DNA of 64,000 bases, taken from positions 1-64,000 of the forward strand of contig JAKQBN010000021.1 in the NCBI GenBank assembly GCA_029559475.1. Direction: 5' to 3'. This document shows positions 36,160 through 46,035 of the stretch, one piece after another (positions within the stretch are counted from its first letter, which is position 1; each line of letters begins with the position of its first letter). Both the position numbers and the translations under genes were made by a program. Source of the DNA: a bacterium (lineage in GTDB: Bacteria > UBA4055). Under the pieces are notes generated by a model. That model was not told where the DNA came from. It did not search any database and saw only the letters and a list, made by a program, of their open reading frames with translations.

Positions 36160-37712
36160 TTTGTACCTCCCAGCATAAGTTCTTCAAACGGATTGAAGTA
36201 ATTTTTATCCTTTTCGACAAGGCCGTCAAGCCCTTTTCCGCCGTTGACGGGCCGTTTTACTCCCGCGAATTTTCCCATTTCGAGGGTTTTGAACAACCCG
36301 AGATGTTCGATCTCTTCAAGCATTCTGTCGGCTTCTCTTAATACTTCATCAGCTCTTTTTTCAATTATCCCGCCTTTTTTAAAACTGATCTCCTCGCCTA
36401 AGTCTTCCATGTTGTTAAATATGTAGGCGGCATTTTCGATCGCGAGATATCTGTCGGACATGAACGGCGTGTGGATAGCTTCTGTGAGCATACCGAGAAG
36501 ATGTATTTTCTGGCCTGTCATTATAGTGACCATATTGAACAGCGCGTCCTGCACGTGACCGCGGAAAATGTTCCCCGTCATGAATTTTGTCGGCGGCATA
36601 TATTTTAAAGGAGCTTTCGGGAATATCTCTCTCGCCATCTGCGCCTGTGCAAGCTCGTATAAAAATCCGTTCTTCATTGTCGGTTCCATCTCGAAAGCAT
36701 GTCCTAAGCCCATCTGTTCTTCCTTCAGTCCTGCTATTACGGCGAACTGTTCGTTGATGAACTGCGATGCCAGTACGGTATGCGCAGATTCATAGGCGTC
36801 GTCTGTGGTCAGATAATTGTCTTCGCCCGTGTTGATGATGACTCCGGCGAATCCGTTGATCATTCTTGAAAAATACTGATCGACCATGGTTCTCTGCATG
36901 TTTATGTCTCTGAATAAAATCCCGTAAAGCGCGTCGTTGAGCATGACATCGAGCCTTTCCAAAGCGCCCATTGCAGCTATCTCCGGCATGCAGAGCCCTG
37001 AACAGTAGTTGCATAGCCTTATATATCTTCCTAGTTCAGCTCCTGCGTCGTCGAGCGCTTTTCTCATCAGCCTGAAATTTTCCTGAGTTGCGTAAGTTCC
37101 GCCGAATCCTTCGGTCGTTGCCCCGAAAGGCACATAGTCAAGTAAGCTCTGGCCTGTCGTTCTGATCACGGCGATCACATCCGCGCCCTGCTTTGCTGCT
37201 GCTACCGCCTGAGTGATATCCTCATAAATGTTTCCTGTCGCTACTATCACATACAGATAAGGTCCCTTTTTATCGCCGTATTTTTCAAGATATTTATCTC
37301 TCTGTTCGCGGTTCGATTTGATCCTTTCGACAGTCTTTTTGGCTATAGTGGAAATAGTGTTCTTTATTTCGAACATGTTTCCCATTGGAAGCGCAACGAG
37401 ATCAAGCCCGCCTTTGGCGACCATCTCTGCGATCTCCTGAGCTGTCATCTTCTTTTGAAGAATAGCATTACCCAGATATACTGCCGCGCCTGTCGTAAGT
37501 CCGCCTTTATCTTTGATATGATCGACAATGATATTCGGGTACGGAATACCCATTTCATCCGCGCCGTCAACGCCTAAGAGCCTCAATATCGCCCTTTCGA
37601 CCGTAACGCTTGTATGTTTCTCAATAAAACCGTGCGTAGTTTCGGCGATCCTTTTTGCGGTCTGCCGCGCGTGTTCCGCCGTTTTAAAATCAAGATTTAA
37701 TTTACTTTCCAC
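36156..37712 (-). CDS. kamD: lysine 5,6-aminomutase, alpha subunit
   Basis: 518 residues, family length, a TIM-barrel subunit that binds PLP and substrate. LDFKTAEHARQTAKRIAE opens the chain as in known KamD; VIRTTGQSLLDYVPFGATT and CNYCSGLCMPEIAAMGA are conserved internal segments. Overlaps kamC by 11 bases and kamE by 4. Confidence 0.96.
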   Translation of the reverse strand: MESKLNLDFKTAEHARQTAKRIAETTHGFIEKHTSVTVERAILRLLGVDGADEMGIPYPNIIVDHIKDKGGLTTGAAVYLGNAILQKKMTAQEIAEMVAKGGLDLVALPMGNMFEIKNTISTIAKKTVERIKSNREQRDKYLEKYGDKKGPYLYVIVATGNIYEDITQAVAAAKQGADVIAVIRTTGQSLLDYVPFGATTEGFGGTYATQENFRLMRKALDDAGAELGRYIRLCNYCSGLCMPEIAAMGALERLDVMLNDALYGILFRDINMQRTMVDQYFSRMINGFAGVIINTGEDNYLTTDDAYESAHTVLASQFINEQFAVIAGLKEEQMGLGHAFEMEPTMKNGFLYELAQAQMAREIFPKAPLKYMPPTKFMTGNIFRGHVQDALFNMVTIMTGQKIHLLGMLTEAIHTPFMSDRYLAIENAAYIFNNMEDLGEEISFKKGGIIEKRADEVLREADRMLEEIEHLGLFKTLEMGKFAGVKRPVNGGKGLDGLVEKDKNYFNPFEELMLGGTK

Positions 37713-39171
37713 TTTTATCCTCCAGAATTCTTTGTGCTCTATTTAAAATTTTTTCTTCAAATCCGAGCATCCGGGCAACTCTTACCGCCTCTTTGGAAAC
37801 TTCGCTTTTCCAGCTTGTTCTTTCGAGCCTGTAATCCATATGTTTCTGTATCGCGCCGAATGTTTTTGTGCTTATCTGATCCGATATTTCAGATATATCG
37901 GCTCTGCTTAAGCCTATTACCTGATAGTGCGTCATTCTTTCATCCAAAACACCGTCGAAATGCGTCGTCATTAATGATATAGTCTGAAAGCCGGTGAGAT
38001 ATTCAAAGAACGATCTTACCAGCGCTCTGCCTTCATGCGGATTTGTGCCTTTCGCGAATTCATCAAGCGCGAAAAATCCGTTGTGATCCTTCATCAGTTC
38101 TAAAATCTCTTTGACGATCACGATCTCAGCGCCGAATGTGCTGAGGCCGCCCGATACTGACTGCATATCGTCTGAGAGAAAGAATACGAAGTCTAGGTGC
38201 GGTATTTCAGCTTTTTTTGCGAATACATAGAATCCGCATAATCCGAGATAAACATTGAGCGTTATCGTTGCCAAACTGACGCTTTTACCGCCCATATTCG
38301 CGCCTGTGATGACATTCGTACCATTTGACAGCTCGATCGAAACGGGAACGAATTCATGCTTGTTCTGGATCAGTCTGTCCCTGACTTCGGGATTGATCGC
38401 GTCAAAAATGCTTATGACAGATCCTGAAGTGATCTCCGGCATTACGCACGAATTTTCATGAGCAAGCATAGCTTTTGCCATTACAAAATCTATCTGCCCT
38501 ACTACCTCGGCTGAATCCTTCAGCTTCTCGTGGCTGATACGCAGTTTTTCGGTCAGGGTTTTCTTTATTTTGTCTTCTTCTTTCTGTTCTTTTATGACCG
38601 TCTGAAATCTTTTGTCTCGGAGAGCCGATATTTTCCCTTCGGCTGTTTCCTTGAGAAGTTCAGTTTCAAGCTTCAGTTTCTCATGCCTGATCTCTTTTAG
38701 TTTCTCTGAATATGTATCGTATATCTTGAAAGAACCCAAGATTATTCCGTCAGGATTTAACAGCTTTAATTCAGCTGTCATCTCCGGTATCTGCATCCGT
38801 CCGATCTTGATTTTATGTTTTTTTATTGCTGTTCTTAATTTTTCGCATGATATTATAAATGATTTGATCTCAAATAATTCGACTTCATCCAACACATCGT
38901 CTGTAGTATGAAGCTTCCTGATAGTATTTTTTATGTCTCTGAATGTATGTAAAGCGTGTAATATTTCGTTCTTAAAATTCCTATCCTTTTTGAGGATATC
39001 AATGAATGTTCCGACATTCTCAAGTTCTTCCAGCAGCCTTGCATGAGCTGATTTAGGGTAAATACCCGTTTTTTTCTTCAGAGCTGTTCCGTACGGGCTT
39101 AGCGTGTTCAGCTTTGAGAGGACATAATTAAAGCCGATTCTTTCGAGATCTTCGTTACGCATTAGCTTCAT
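37702..39171 (-). CDS. kamC: MutS-like ATPase, lysine 5,6-aminomutase reactivase component
   Basis: 489 residues. A MutS-type core and ATPase without the N-terminal mismatch-binding domain: Walker A TGANMGGKSVSLAT (about 294-307) and Walker B FFALDEFAKGTNPHEGR. In lysine fermenters this gene always sits with kamB between kamA and kamD and is annotated as the ATPase that reactivates the B12 aminomutase, which inactivates in turnover. GGAGG precedes the ATG; overlaps kamB by 17 bases. Confidence 0.9.
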   Translation of the reverse strand: MKLMRNEDLERIGFNYVLSKLNTLSPYGTALKKKTGIYPKSAHARLLEELENVGTFIDILKKDRNFKNEILHALHTFRDIKNTIRKLHTTDDVLDEVELFEIKSFIISCEKLRTAIKKHKIKIGRMQIPEMTAELKLLNPDGIILGSFKIYDTYSEKLKEIRHEKLKLETELLKETAEGKISALRDKRFQTVIKEQKEEDKIKKTLTEKLRISHEKLKDSAEVVGQIDFVMAKAMLAHENSCVMPEITSGSVISIFDAINPEVRDRLIQNKHEFVPVSIELSNGTNVITGANMGGKSVSLATITLNVYLGLCGFYVFAKKAEIPHLDFVFFLSDDMQSVSGGLSTFGAEIVIVKEILELMKDHNGFFALDEFAKGTNPHEGRALVRSFFEYLTGFQTISLMTTHFDGVLDERMTHYQVIGLSRADISEISDQISTKTFGAIQKHMDYRLERTSWKSEVSKEAVRVARMLGFEEKILNRAQRILEDKSGK

Positions 39172-40210
39172 ACTGATCTCCTCCTACTACATCAATGACC
39201 GATGTCTTTGTTTTTTTTCCGAGAGCTTTGACGAATTCACTTTTATTGAAGCTGTGTCCCTGCGGCGAGTGCGGATTGGCTGTAATGAATGGCACTGATA
39301 TAGTATTTACCGCTCTTATACCGATCCCGAGTTTTTTTAGAAGCCCCATCAGATCGGGCTTGATGAACAGCTTAGTTCCGTCATGAACTATGATCTGAAC
39401 TTTCTTTATATCGGTTTTGCTTCTGTCTATATTTTTTATCAGGCTTTCCACACTGCTGTCGAGAACCGCTCCGTTTATAAATATTCTGTTTGCGGCGTCT
39501 GAAATACTCCTGCCTGCATCAGCGAAGGAATTCGTGCAGCTTTTATAAACCTTTTTTCCTTCTGTGTTGAATACAACTATCTTGGTTTCGCTGTCCGTCT
39601 TTTTTACAGCTTTGAGAATTATCTTGTCCTGAAGCTGTTCTAACTTTAGTTTATTGAGTAGGTTTCCGGTAATCTCTATAACAGCTGTCATGTCAGGCGA
39701 TACAGAAGCTCCCGCGCTTATGATAACGCAGTCCGATACCATAGGTACGGCATGGCTTTTTCTCGACAATGCGCCGTCAACAAGTATTTTAGTTGCTCCG
39801 TATCTTTTCATTTTATCTATCACTATTCTGCTCTGCATGGCCGTCGAAGGGCCGGATATCTCAATATATCCCGCACTGTGAGCCTTAATTATAATTACTT
39901 CGCCGATGGGTGTGTTGATGTCGGTCACATCTAATATTTCCTTAGTCACATCGCAGGATCTTAGAAGATTTCTCGCAGTAGCGAAAATTGTGCCTTTGGG
40001 AACGAATATTCTCGGCTTAGGAGTGTTCGTTACCTGATCGGTCTCTTCGCCGTCAATTCCAATTGATGTAAGTCCGAAAGTGACTTCGCTTTGAAAAACG
40101 CTGATCACTTTATTCAGAGCGGTAGTCTTGCCGGAATTCTTGTCAATTCCGGCAAATGAGACTACTTTATACTCTTTTAGAAACCTTTTTATGAAGGTTT
40201 CAGCGTTCAC
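39155..40210 (-). CDS. kamB: lysine 5,6-aminomutase reactivase subunit
   Basis: 351 residues from a GTG at 40210. The open frame extends further upstream inside kamA, but the GTG has GGAG 8 bases before it and overlaps the kamA stop by 11 bases, and starting there puts the P-loop-like [10 protein letters not shown] at 21-30. The family accompanies KamC. The central domain ([17 protein letters not shown]) resembles other ATPase or chaperone-like folds; the biochemical role is inferred from gene neighbourhood in lysine fermenters. Confidence 0.85.
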   Translation of the reverse strand: MNAETFIKRFLKEYKVVSFAGIDKNSGKTTALNKVISVFQSEVTFGLTSIGIDGEETDQVTNTPKPRIFVPKGTIFATARNLLRSCDVTKEILDVTDINTPIGEVIIIKAHSAGYIEISGPSTAMQSRIVIDKMKRYGATKILVDGALSRKSHAVPMVSDCVIISAGASVSPDMTAVIEITGNLLNKLKLEQLQDKIILKAVKKTDSETKIVVFNTEGKKVYKSCTNSFADAGRSISDAANRIFINGAVLDSSVESLIKNIDRSKTDIKKVQIIVHDGTKLFIKPDLMGLLKKLGIGIRAVNTISVPFITANPHSPQGHSFNKSEFVKALGKKTKTSVIDVVGGDQYEANA

Positions 40211-41468
40211 GCCATTTGCTCCGCTTAACTCTTTCAGGCTGTTCGCCTTCAAGCGAAATATGCTCGCTCGATAATCCGGCAACGCCTTCAAGCTTGACTT
40301 TCTTTTTTCCAGTGCAGACATCGCATCTGCAGCCCGGAGTATAGCTTCCCGGTTCTTCATAGCTTGTAACTACACCTTCAAAATTCCTGAGTACGATTTT
40401 TTTATAACCCTGAGATATCATATAGTCAGGCATAACGGGAATCTTTCCGCCGCCGCCAGGCGCATCCACAACATAAGTGGGCACGCAGAAACCTGATGTA
40501 TGTCCTCTGAGTCCTTCTATTATCTGTATTCCGACCGAGACCGGAGTCCTGAAATGCGAAAGTCCGAGTGAAAGGTCGCACTGATAAATATAGTACGGTC
40601 TTACTCTCATTTTTACCAGTCCGTGAACCAGGTCGCGCATCACATGAACGCAGTCATTTATCCCTCTTAAGAGGACTGACTGGTTACCTAAAGGAACACC
40701 TGCGTCAGCAAGCATATTGCAGGCTCTTTTTGAGTCTTCAGTGATCTCGTCGGGATGGTTAAAATGCGTATTGATCCAGACCGGATGATATTTTTTTATC
40801 ATGCTGCAGAACTCGGGTGTTATCCTCTGAGGCATAACAACAGGCGTTCTCGTTCCGATCCTGATGATCTCTACATGCGGTATCGCCCTCAGCTTTTTAA
40901 GTATCTTCTCTATCTTGTCGTCAGAGAATAGAAGCGGATCTCCTCCTGATAAAAGAACATCTCTTACCTGCGGAGTATTTTTGATGTATTCTATAGCGTT
41001 GTCTATCTGTGCGGAAGGCAGCGGCATATCGTTCTGACCCGCGAACCTTCTTCTTGTACAGTGTCTGCAGTACATCGAGCACTGGTCAGTAATTAAAAGG
41101 AGCACCCTGTCAGGATATCTGTGGGTAAGTCCCGGAACCGGTGAATCGCCGTCTTCATGTAAAGGATCGACCAGATCAGCGGGTGATCTGTAAAGCTCAT
41201 TTACAATCGGCACAGCCTGTTTTCTTACCGGACAATCCGGATTGTTCTTGTCTATCAGAGAGAGATAGTACGGCGTTATAGCCATTCTTAAGGTCTCAAG
41301 GCATTTATTTATCCCGTCCTCTTCTTCTTTAGTAAGCTTAACGACTTTCTTCAGCTCATCCACGTTCTGTATCCTGTTGCGCAATTGCCATGTCCAGTCG
41401 TTCCACTGTTCATCTGTCGCATCCTTCCAATATGATCTTCCTATCCTTTTCTTATTCGCATCAGCCAT
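40200..41468 (-). CDS. kamA: lysine 2,3-aminomutase (radical SAM)
   Basis: 422 residues. Converts L-lysine to L-beta-lysine using a 4Fe-4S cluster, SAM and PLP. The radical SAM motif is [11 protein letters not shown] (about 131-141); [17 protein letters not shown] carries the PLP lysine; [10 protein letters not shown] and the C-terminal zinc cysteines (PGCRCDVC) are typical. The first committed step of the pathway, encoded in the middle of the operon. Confidence 0.97.
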   Translation of the reverse strand: MADANKKRIGRSYWKDATDEQWNDWTWQLRNRIQNVDELKKVVKLTKEEEDGINKCLETLRMAITPYYLSLIDKNNPDCPVRKQAVPIVNELYRSPADLVDPLHEDGDSPVPGLTHRYPDRVLLLITDQCSMYCRHCTRRRFAGQNDMPLPSAQIDNAIEYIKNTPQVRDVLLSGGDPLLFSDDKIEKILKKLRAIPHVEIIRIGTRTPVVMPQRITPEFCSMIKKYHPVWINTHFNHPDEITEDSKRACNMLADAGVPLGNQSVLLRGINDCVHVMRDLVHGLVKMRVRPYYIYQCDLSLGLSHFRTPVSVGIQIIEGLRGHTSGFCVPTYVVDAPGGGGKIPVMPDYMISQGYKKIVLRNFEGVVTSYEEPGSYTPGCRCDVCTGKKKVKLEGVAGLSSEHISLEGEQPERVKRSKWRER

Positions 41469-41501
41469 TTTAATTCTCCTTTTTAGGCATAAGCCGATGA
41501 T

Positions 41502-42563
41502 TTATGCGTACATTTCTTCAAAAAGCTTCTTGATAGCCTTGCTTTCTCTTAATATCTGGATAGATATTTCAGCGTGTCCTTTGGAATATCCGTTGCCGAT
41601 TATCATATTGACATCTTTTCCGATACCCTCAGCTCCGAGCGCTGCTTTTGTAAAGCTGGTAGCCATTGAGAAGAAATAAACTGTTCCGCCGTCTTTTGCA
41701 GCTAGAATTGACGACATTTCAGTATTTTCGATATTTACGCAGTTGATAACGATATCTGCAAGCTGGCCGTCTGTATGTTTCATGACTATGTTATATATTT
41801 CAAGAGCATCGGTCGCGTTTCCTGTAACGAAAACATCTCCGTAACCGAGTTTTCTTGCTCTTTCAGTAGATTTGTCGCTTCCGCCTATGCAGATAACTTT
41901 TCCTGTAACTCCCGCTCTTTTCTGTGCTTCATACAGACATAGAAGGCCTGATTTTCCGCCGCCGCCGATAACCACAACTGTATCGCCCGGTTTTACAAGC
42001 TTGGCGGTCTGAGCCGGAGCTCCTGCCACGTCGAGAACTGACAGAGCTAAAGTTTCTGACAGGTCTTTAGGAAGTTTTGCGTATATTCCGCTTTCAAAAA
42101 GAATTGCCTGACCTTTAATGTCAACCTGATCGATGTCCGGTCTTACTGCGAGGATCTCTTTTATTACGAGCGGAGTGAGAGAAAGCGATACTAAAGTCGC
42201 GATCTTGTCGCCGGGTTTAAGGTCGTGCGGATATTTCGGTCCTACTTCCTTAACTGTTCCGATCAGCATTCCGCCTGAACCTGTTACGGGATTTTTATGT
42301 TTTCCGGCTTTTGCTACGATGCCTTTCATAATCTTTTTGATCTCTTCGACATTGCCTTTAGCCTGTTTTTCGATCTGCGTGAAACTTGCAGAGTCAACAT
42401 TCAATGTTTTTACATCGATAAGCACTTCATTGTCATAGATCTCCATTGTGTTGTCGATCTTGTCTGCGGGCTGAGGAAGAACACCTTTGGGTGATATAAC
42501 TCTGTGTGTTCCGTACTTGCATCCTTTTTTAAAGGTCCCTTTCTTTACTGCTTTTTTTTCCAT
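41502..42563 (-). CDS. kdd: L-erythro-3,5-diaminohexanoate dehydrogenase
   Basis: 353 residues of the medium-chain dehydrogenase-like fold. CKYGTHRVISPKGVLPQPA near the N-terminus is a strongly conserved Kdd segment, VVVIGGGGKSGLLCLYEA the dinucleotide loop. Oxidatively deaminates 3,5-diaminohexanoate to 5-amino-3-oxohexanoate with NAD+, releasing ammonia. Lies between kamA and the CoA-transferase genes. Confidence 0.95.
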   Translation of the reverse strand: MEKKAVKKGTFKKGCKYGTHRVISPKGVLPQPADKIDNTMEIYDNEVLIDVKTLNVDSASFTQIEKQAKGNVEEIKKIMKGIVAKAGKHKNPVTGSGGMLIGTVKEVGPKYPHDLKPGDKIATLVSLSLTPLVIKEILAVRPDIDQVDIKGQAILFESGIYAKLPKDLSETLALSVLDVAGAPAQTAKLVKPGDTVVVIGGGGKSGLLCLYEAQKRAGVTGKVICIGGSDKSTERARKLGYGDVFVTGNATDALEIYNIVMKHTDGQLADIVINCVNIENTEMSSILAAKDGGTVYFFSMATSFTKAALGAEGIGKDVNMIIGNGYSKGHAEISIQILRESKAIKKLFEEMYA

Positions 42564-42588
42564 TTTTTTCTCCGTTTTATTTGAATTG

Positions 42589-43254
42589 TTATATTCCCAT
42601 CGTTTTCAAGTCTTTGTGAATGATCAGATCTGCATCCGTAAGTGATATGACTTCGTTGACGGTCGTGTCTTTATTTATCTCTTTTAAGACAAGTCCTTCG
42701 GGAGTAACTTCCATCACCGCAAGCTCGGTCACTATCAGATTTACTTCATGTTTCGCAGTAAGCGGAAGTGTACATTTCTTGAGTATCTTTGACCGGCCTT
42801 TTTCTGTATGAAGTGAAGCTACAATAACCTTCTTTGCGCCGGTAACGAGATCCATCGCTCCGCCCATTCCGGGAACTTTTTTACCGGGTATAACCCAGTT
42901 GGCTATATTTCCTTCCTGATCAACTTCAAGCGTGCCGAGGACTGTTATATCCACATGCCCGCCTCTGATGAGCGCGAACGACATCGAACTGTCGAAAAAA
43001 GCTCCGCCGGGAAGTACTGTCACAGGCTGACCGCCCGCGTTTGTGATATCCATGTTCTCTTTGCCTTTTTCAGGTACGGGACCCATCATCACCATCCCGT
43101 TCTCTGACTGGAATGTTACAGTTATATTTTCAGGAACATAATTAGCCACCATCGTAGGAAGACCTATGCCGAGATTGACCAGCTGTCCGTCCCTAAGCTC
43201 TTTCGCTATTCTTTTAGCTATGATCGTTTTTGCAAGTTCTATATCAGTGATCAT
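42589..43254 (-). CDS. atoA: acetoacetate CoA-transferase, beta subunit
   Basis: 221 residues, family I CoA-transferase beta subunit. The catalytic glutamate is in [12 protein letters not shown] (Glu51) and [11 protein letters not shown] and [11 protein letters not shown] are present (the latter as GMGGAMDLV). Together with the alpha subunit it should activate acetoacetate made by Kce to acetoacetyl-CoA. Start overlaps the alpha stop by 4 bases. The CoA donor (acetyl-CoA, butyryl-CoA or other) cannot be read from sequence. Confidence 0.92.
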   Translation of the reverse strand: MITDIELAKTIIAKRIAKELRDGQLVNLGIGLPTMVANYVPENITVTFQSENGMVMMGPVPEKGKENMDITNAGGQPVTVLPGGAFFDSSMSFALIRGGHVDITVLGTLEVDQEGNIANWVIPGKKVPGMGGAMDLVTGAKKVIVASLHTEKGRSKILKKCTLPLTAKHEVNLIVTELAVMEVTPEGLVLKEINKDTTVNEVISLTDADLIIHKDLKTMGI

Positions 43255-43907
43255 TTCTTTTCCTCCTTAACGATATACCTTACCAGAACACCCAGTGTCA
43301 TTACATCCTCGGGTTTTATCTGTCCCCGTTCGACAAGTTCTTCAGTCTCTACGATAACAGTGTCTGCTGCAAGCGCCATCAGAGGATTGAAATTTCTTGT
43401 TGTTCCCTTGTAATATATATTTCCGTCGGTATCGGTAATACTCCCTCTCAGCATGGCAAAATCAGCTCTCATAGGCATTTCAAGCAGGTATTCTTTTCCG
43501 TCAATAGTCATTTTCTGCTTTCCGGTCTCAACTGAAGTGCCTACTCCGGTCGGCGTCAGAAATCCTCCGATCCCTGAGCCTTCAGCTCTTATCTGCTCCG
43601 CCAACGTTCCCTGCGGAACAAGCAGTACTTCAAGCGTTCCTTCGTTCATCTGTTTTCCGGCTTCGGGATTAAGTCCTATGTGCGAAGTAATAAGCTTCTT
43701 AACCTGTTTGTTCACAATGAGCTTTCCTATGCCTCTGTCGGGAAAACCTGCGTCATTACAGATCAGGGTAAGATCCTTGACATTCATCTCAAGGAGCAGA
43801 TCAACAAGCCCCTGGGGAGTTCCGCAGGCCATGAATCCGCCGAACATGATGCTGATTCCATCCTTTAAAAGATGTCTTAATTCGTTTTTATCTACAACTT
43901 TTTTCAT
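43251..43907 (-). CDS. atoD: acetoacetate CoA-transferase, alpha subunit
   Basis: 218 residues, CoA-transferase alpha subunit with the glycine-rich segment [19 protein letters not shown] and [26 protein letters not shown]. Translationally coupled to atoA. Its position directly after kce fits a role in recapturing acetoacetate as the CoA ester. Confidence 0.92.
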   Translation of the reverse strand: MKKVVDKNELRHLLKDGISIMFGGFMACGTPQGLVDLLLEMNVKDLTLICNDAGFPDRGIGKLIVNKQVKKLITSHIGLNPEAGKQMNEGTLEVLLVPQGTLAEQIRAEGSGIGGFLTPTGVGTSVETGKQKMTIDGKEYLLEMPMRADFAMLRGSITDTDGNIYYKGTTRNFNPLMALAADTVIVETEELVERGQIKPEDVMTLGVLVRYIVKEEKK

Positions 43908-43919
43908 GATTATGATCCT

Positions 43920-44738
43920 CTATTTTAATCCGAGAATTATTCTGGCTTCCGCTGGAGTTGCTATCTCCCTGCCGAGTTCTTTCGCCAGTCTGACCACTTT
44001 AGCTACGAGCTCGCCGTTAGACTGAGCTACAACGCCCTTTGAAAGATAAATGTTATCTTCAAAACCGACTCTTACATGCCCGCCCATAACGATCGACATG
44101 GCGGCGCAGTTGAATTCGTGTCTGCCGATACCTGATGCCGTGAATGTGCTTCCCGGAGGAATGCTTCCTGCAAGATAAACGATATCTCTCGCTTCAGCTG
44201 AAATGGCACATGATGTGCCCATAACGAAGTTAAAGTGCATTGGCGATTTTATATGACCTTCTTTGTTCAGCCTTACCGCAGTATCTATCATTCCCTTATC
44301 GAATACCTCGATCTCGGGCTTTATATTTGATTCGATCATTCTTTTTGAGAATACTTTGATCGTGTTCTCAGTGTTCGTGAAGATTTCATCACCGCCGAAA
44401 TTTACGGTTCCGCAGTCAAGCGTGGCCATTTCCGGTTTCAGCTGTAAAGGCTGCATTCTTTCTTCGTCCGTCATTCCGACAGCTCCGCCTGTTGAAGGCT
44501 GAATTATAACATCCGGACATTCTTTTCTGATGGCGTCGATGCATTCTTTGAATCTGGCAGCATCCTGGGTAGGAGTGCCGTCATCGTACCTGACGTGAAG
44601 GTGAATGACCGCAGCGCCCGCATCAACGGCCGATTTGGCTTCCCTTACGATCTCATGAACAGTGTAGGGAACGCTGGGATTACGCTCTTTCGTAACTTCC
44701 GCGCCGCATATCGCCGCAGTAATAATTAATTTTTCCAT
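43920..44738 (-). CDS. kce: 3-keto-5-aminohexanoate cleavage enzyme
   Basis: 272 residues, BKACE/DUF849 family. AAVIHLHVRYDDG carries two zinc histidines (about 46 and 48) and VMGGHVRVGFEDNIYL the third ligand region with a glutamate. Condenses acetyl-CoA with 5-amino-3-oxohexanoate and splits it to acetoacetate and 3-aminobutyryl-CoA. PSTGGAVGMTDEERM is the conserved substrate loop. The surrounding lysine operon makes this assignment among BKACE members secure. Confidence 0.95.
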   Translation of the reverse strand: MEKLIITAAICGAEVTKERNPSVPYTVHEIVREAKSAVDAGAAVIHLHVRYDDGTPTQDAARFKECIDAIRKECPDVIIQPSTGGAVGMTDEERMQPLQLKPEMATLDCGTVNFGGDEIFTNTENTIKVFSKRMIESNIKPEIEVFDKGMIDTAVRLNKEGHIKSPMHFNFVMGTSCAISAEARDIVYLAGSIPPGSTFTASGIGRHEFNCAAMSIVMGGHVRVGFEDNIYLSKGVVAQSNGELVAKVVRLAKELGREIATPAEARIILGLK

Positions 44739-44755
44739 ATTGCGACTCCCGGTGT

Positions 44756-46009
44756 CTAGTAATTTTTATGCTTTACATAATCAAGCGATTCTGCGACCAT
44801 GTCAACGGTATGTTTCAGATCTGCTTCAGTATGCCTGTGGCAGATATATCCGTGATGGAAAGGCTGCATGAATACGCCCCTTCTTATGAGCTGAGAAAAG
44901 AAATCAGTTCTTCTAGCTTTATATTTTTTATACACATCTTTTTCAAAAGTTATGAACTGCATAACCGGGATTCCGGATAATTCGGCTCCGATATCGGCAG
45001 CATCGCATACTTTCTTCAGATCAGCGTTGAACTTCTCGCCTTTCTTCCAGAGTTTTCCGAGAACATCGTCCCTTTCCATGATCTCAAGGGTCTTTAATGC
45101 CGCGGCCATCGGAATCGTGTTCGGGAAGAATGTTGAAGATACGAATACTTCTTTCTTTATCTTTGACATGAATTCTGTTTTACCTACGACTGCGCTTAAT
45201 GCGTAACCGTTCGCAAGTGCTTTTCCGAATGTGCTTAGATCTGGAGTGACTCCGTAGAGCTTCTGCGCTCCGCCTAATGAAAGTCTGAAACCGGTTCTGA
45301 TCTCGTCGAATATTAGAACAGTGCCGTATTTGTCTGCCAAAGCTCTTACGCCTTCAAGGAATCCTTTTTTAGGAGACTGAAGCTGTTCGCCAAGAGGGTG
45401 CCCGAAAGGAGTTACGATAATAGCAGCCGTGTCGTTTCCATGCTCTTTCATCAGAGCTTCAAGCTCATCTAAGTCGTTATAATGAAATTCGAGTGTGTCC
45501 TCATAAAGTTTTTTCGGAACGCCGCCTTTTACTTCCACGCACCAGTCATCCCAGCCGTGATATCCGCATCTGATCACTTTTGTTCTGTTGGTATATCCTC
45601 TTGCAACTCTAACCGCTAAAGTAGTAGCGTCCGATCCTGTTTTTACAAAAACCGTCATTTCGGCGCACGGAATTAGTTCTCTTAATTTTTTTGCGAGTAC
45701 ATTCTGAAGAGGCTGAGTAAGTGAAAAGCAGTTGCCGTATTCTCTGATCTGCTTGATCGCAGCTTCATCAACTTCTTCTTCCCTGTAACCTAAAATGATC
45801 GGTCCGTAAGCGCATAGATAGTCTATATATTCGTTCCCGTCTATATCCTGAACCCTGCATCCTTTTCCTTTTTCAAAGTAAATAGGATACTCGCCTTCCA
45901 CGAAATTGTAAGGTCTTCTGATACCGAGAACTCCGCCCGGTGTAAAGCCCTGGGCCATTTCAAATTCGGCCATGCTTTTTGTTAAATTCAGATGAGGTGC
46001 TTCTTTCAT
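44756..46009 (-). CDS. kat: 3-aminobutyryl-CoA aminotransferase (acyl-CoA beta-transaminase)
   Basis: 417 residues, class III PLP enzyme close to glutamate-1-semialdehyde aminomutase in layout: CGYHGWDDWCVE, IFDEIRTGFRLSLGG and the PLP lysine in TFGKALANGYALS. The usual lysine pathway next uses Kal, a small ammonia lyase, which is absent here. The known alternative in Cloacimonas-type organisms is Kat, which transfers the amino group of 3-aminobutyryl-CoA to 2-oxoglutarate, giving acetoacetyl-CoA for the adjacent thiolase. Position between kce and thiolase fits this exactly. Substrate is inferred from context. Confidence 0.85.
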   Translation of the reverse strand: MKEAPHLNLTKSMAEFEMAQGFTPGGVLGIRRPYNFVEGEYPIYFEKGKGCRVQDIDGNEYIDYLCAYGPIILGYREEEVDEAAIKQIREYGNCFSLTQPLQNVLAKKLRELIPCAEMTVFVKTGSDATTLAVRVARGYTNRTKVIRCGYHGWDDWCVEVKGGVPKKLYEDTLEFHYNDLDELEALMKEHGNDTAAIIVTPFGHPLGEQLQSPKKGFLEGVRALADKYGTVLIFDEIRTGFRLSLGGAQKLYGVTPDLSTFGKALANGYALSAVVGKTEFMSKIKKEVFVSSTFFPNTIPMAAALKTLEIMERDDVLGKLWKKGEKFNADLKKVCDAADIGAELSGIPVMQFITFEKDVYKKYKARRTDFFSQLIRRGVFMQPFHHGYICHRHTEADLKHTVDMVAESLDYVKHKNY

Positions 46010-46035
46010 AGCTGTACTCCGTGATATTTTAAATT

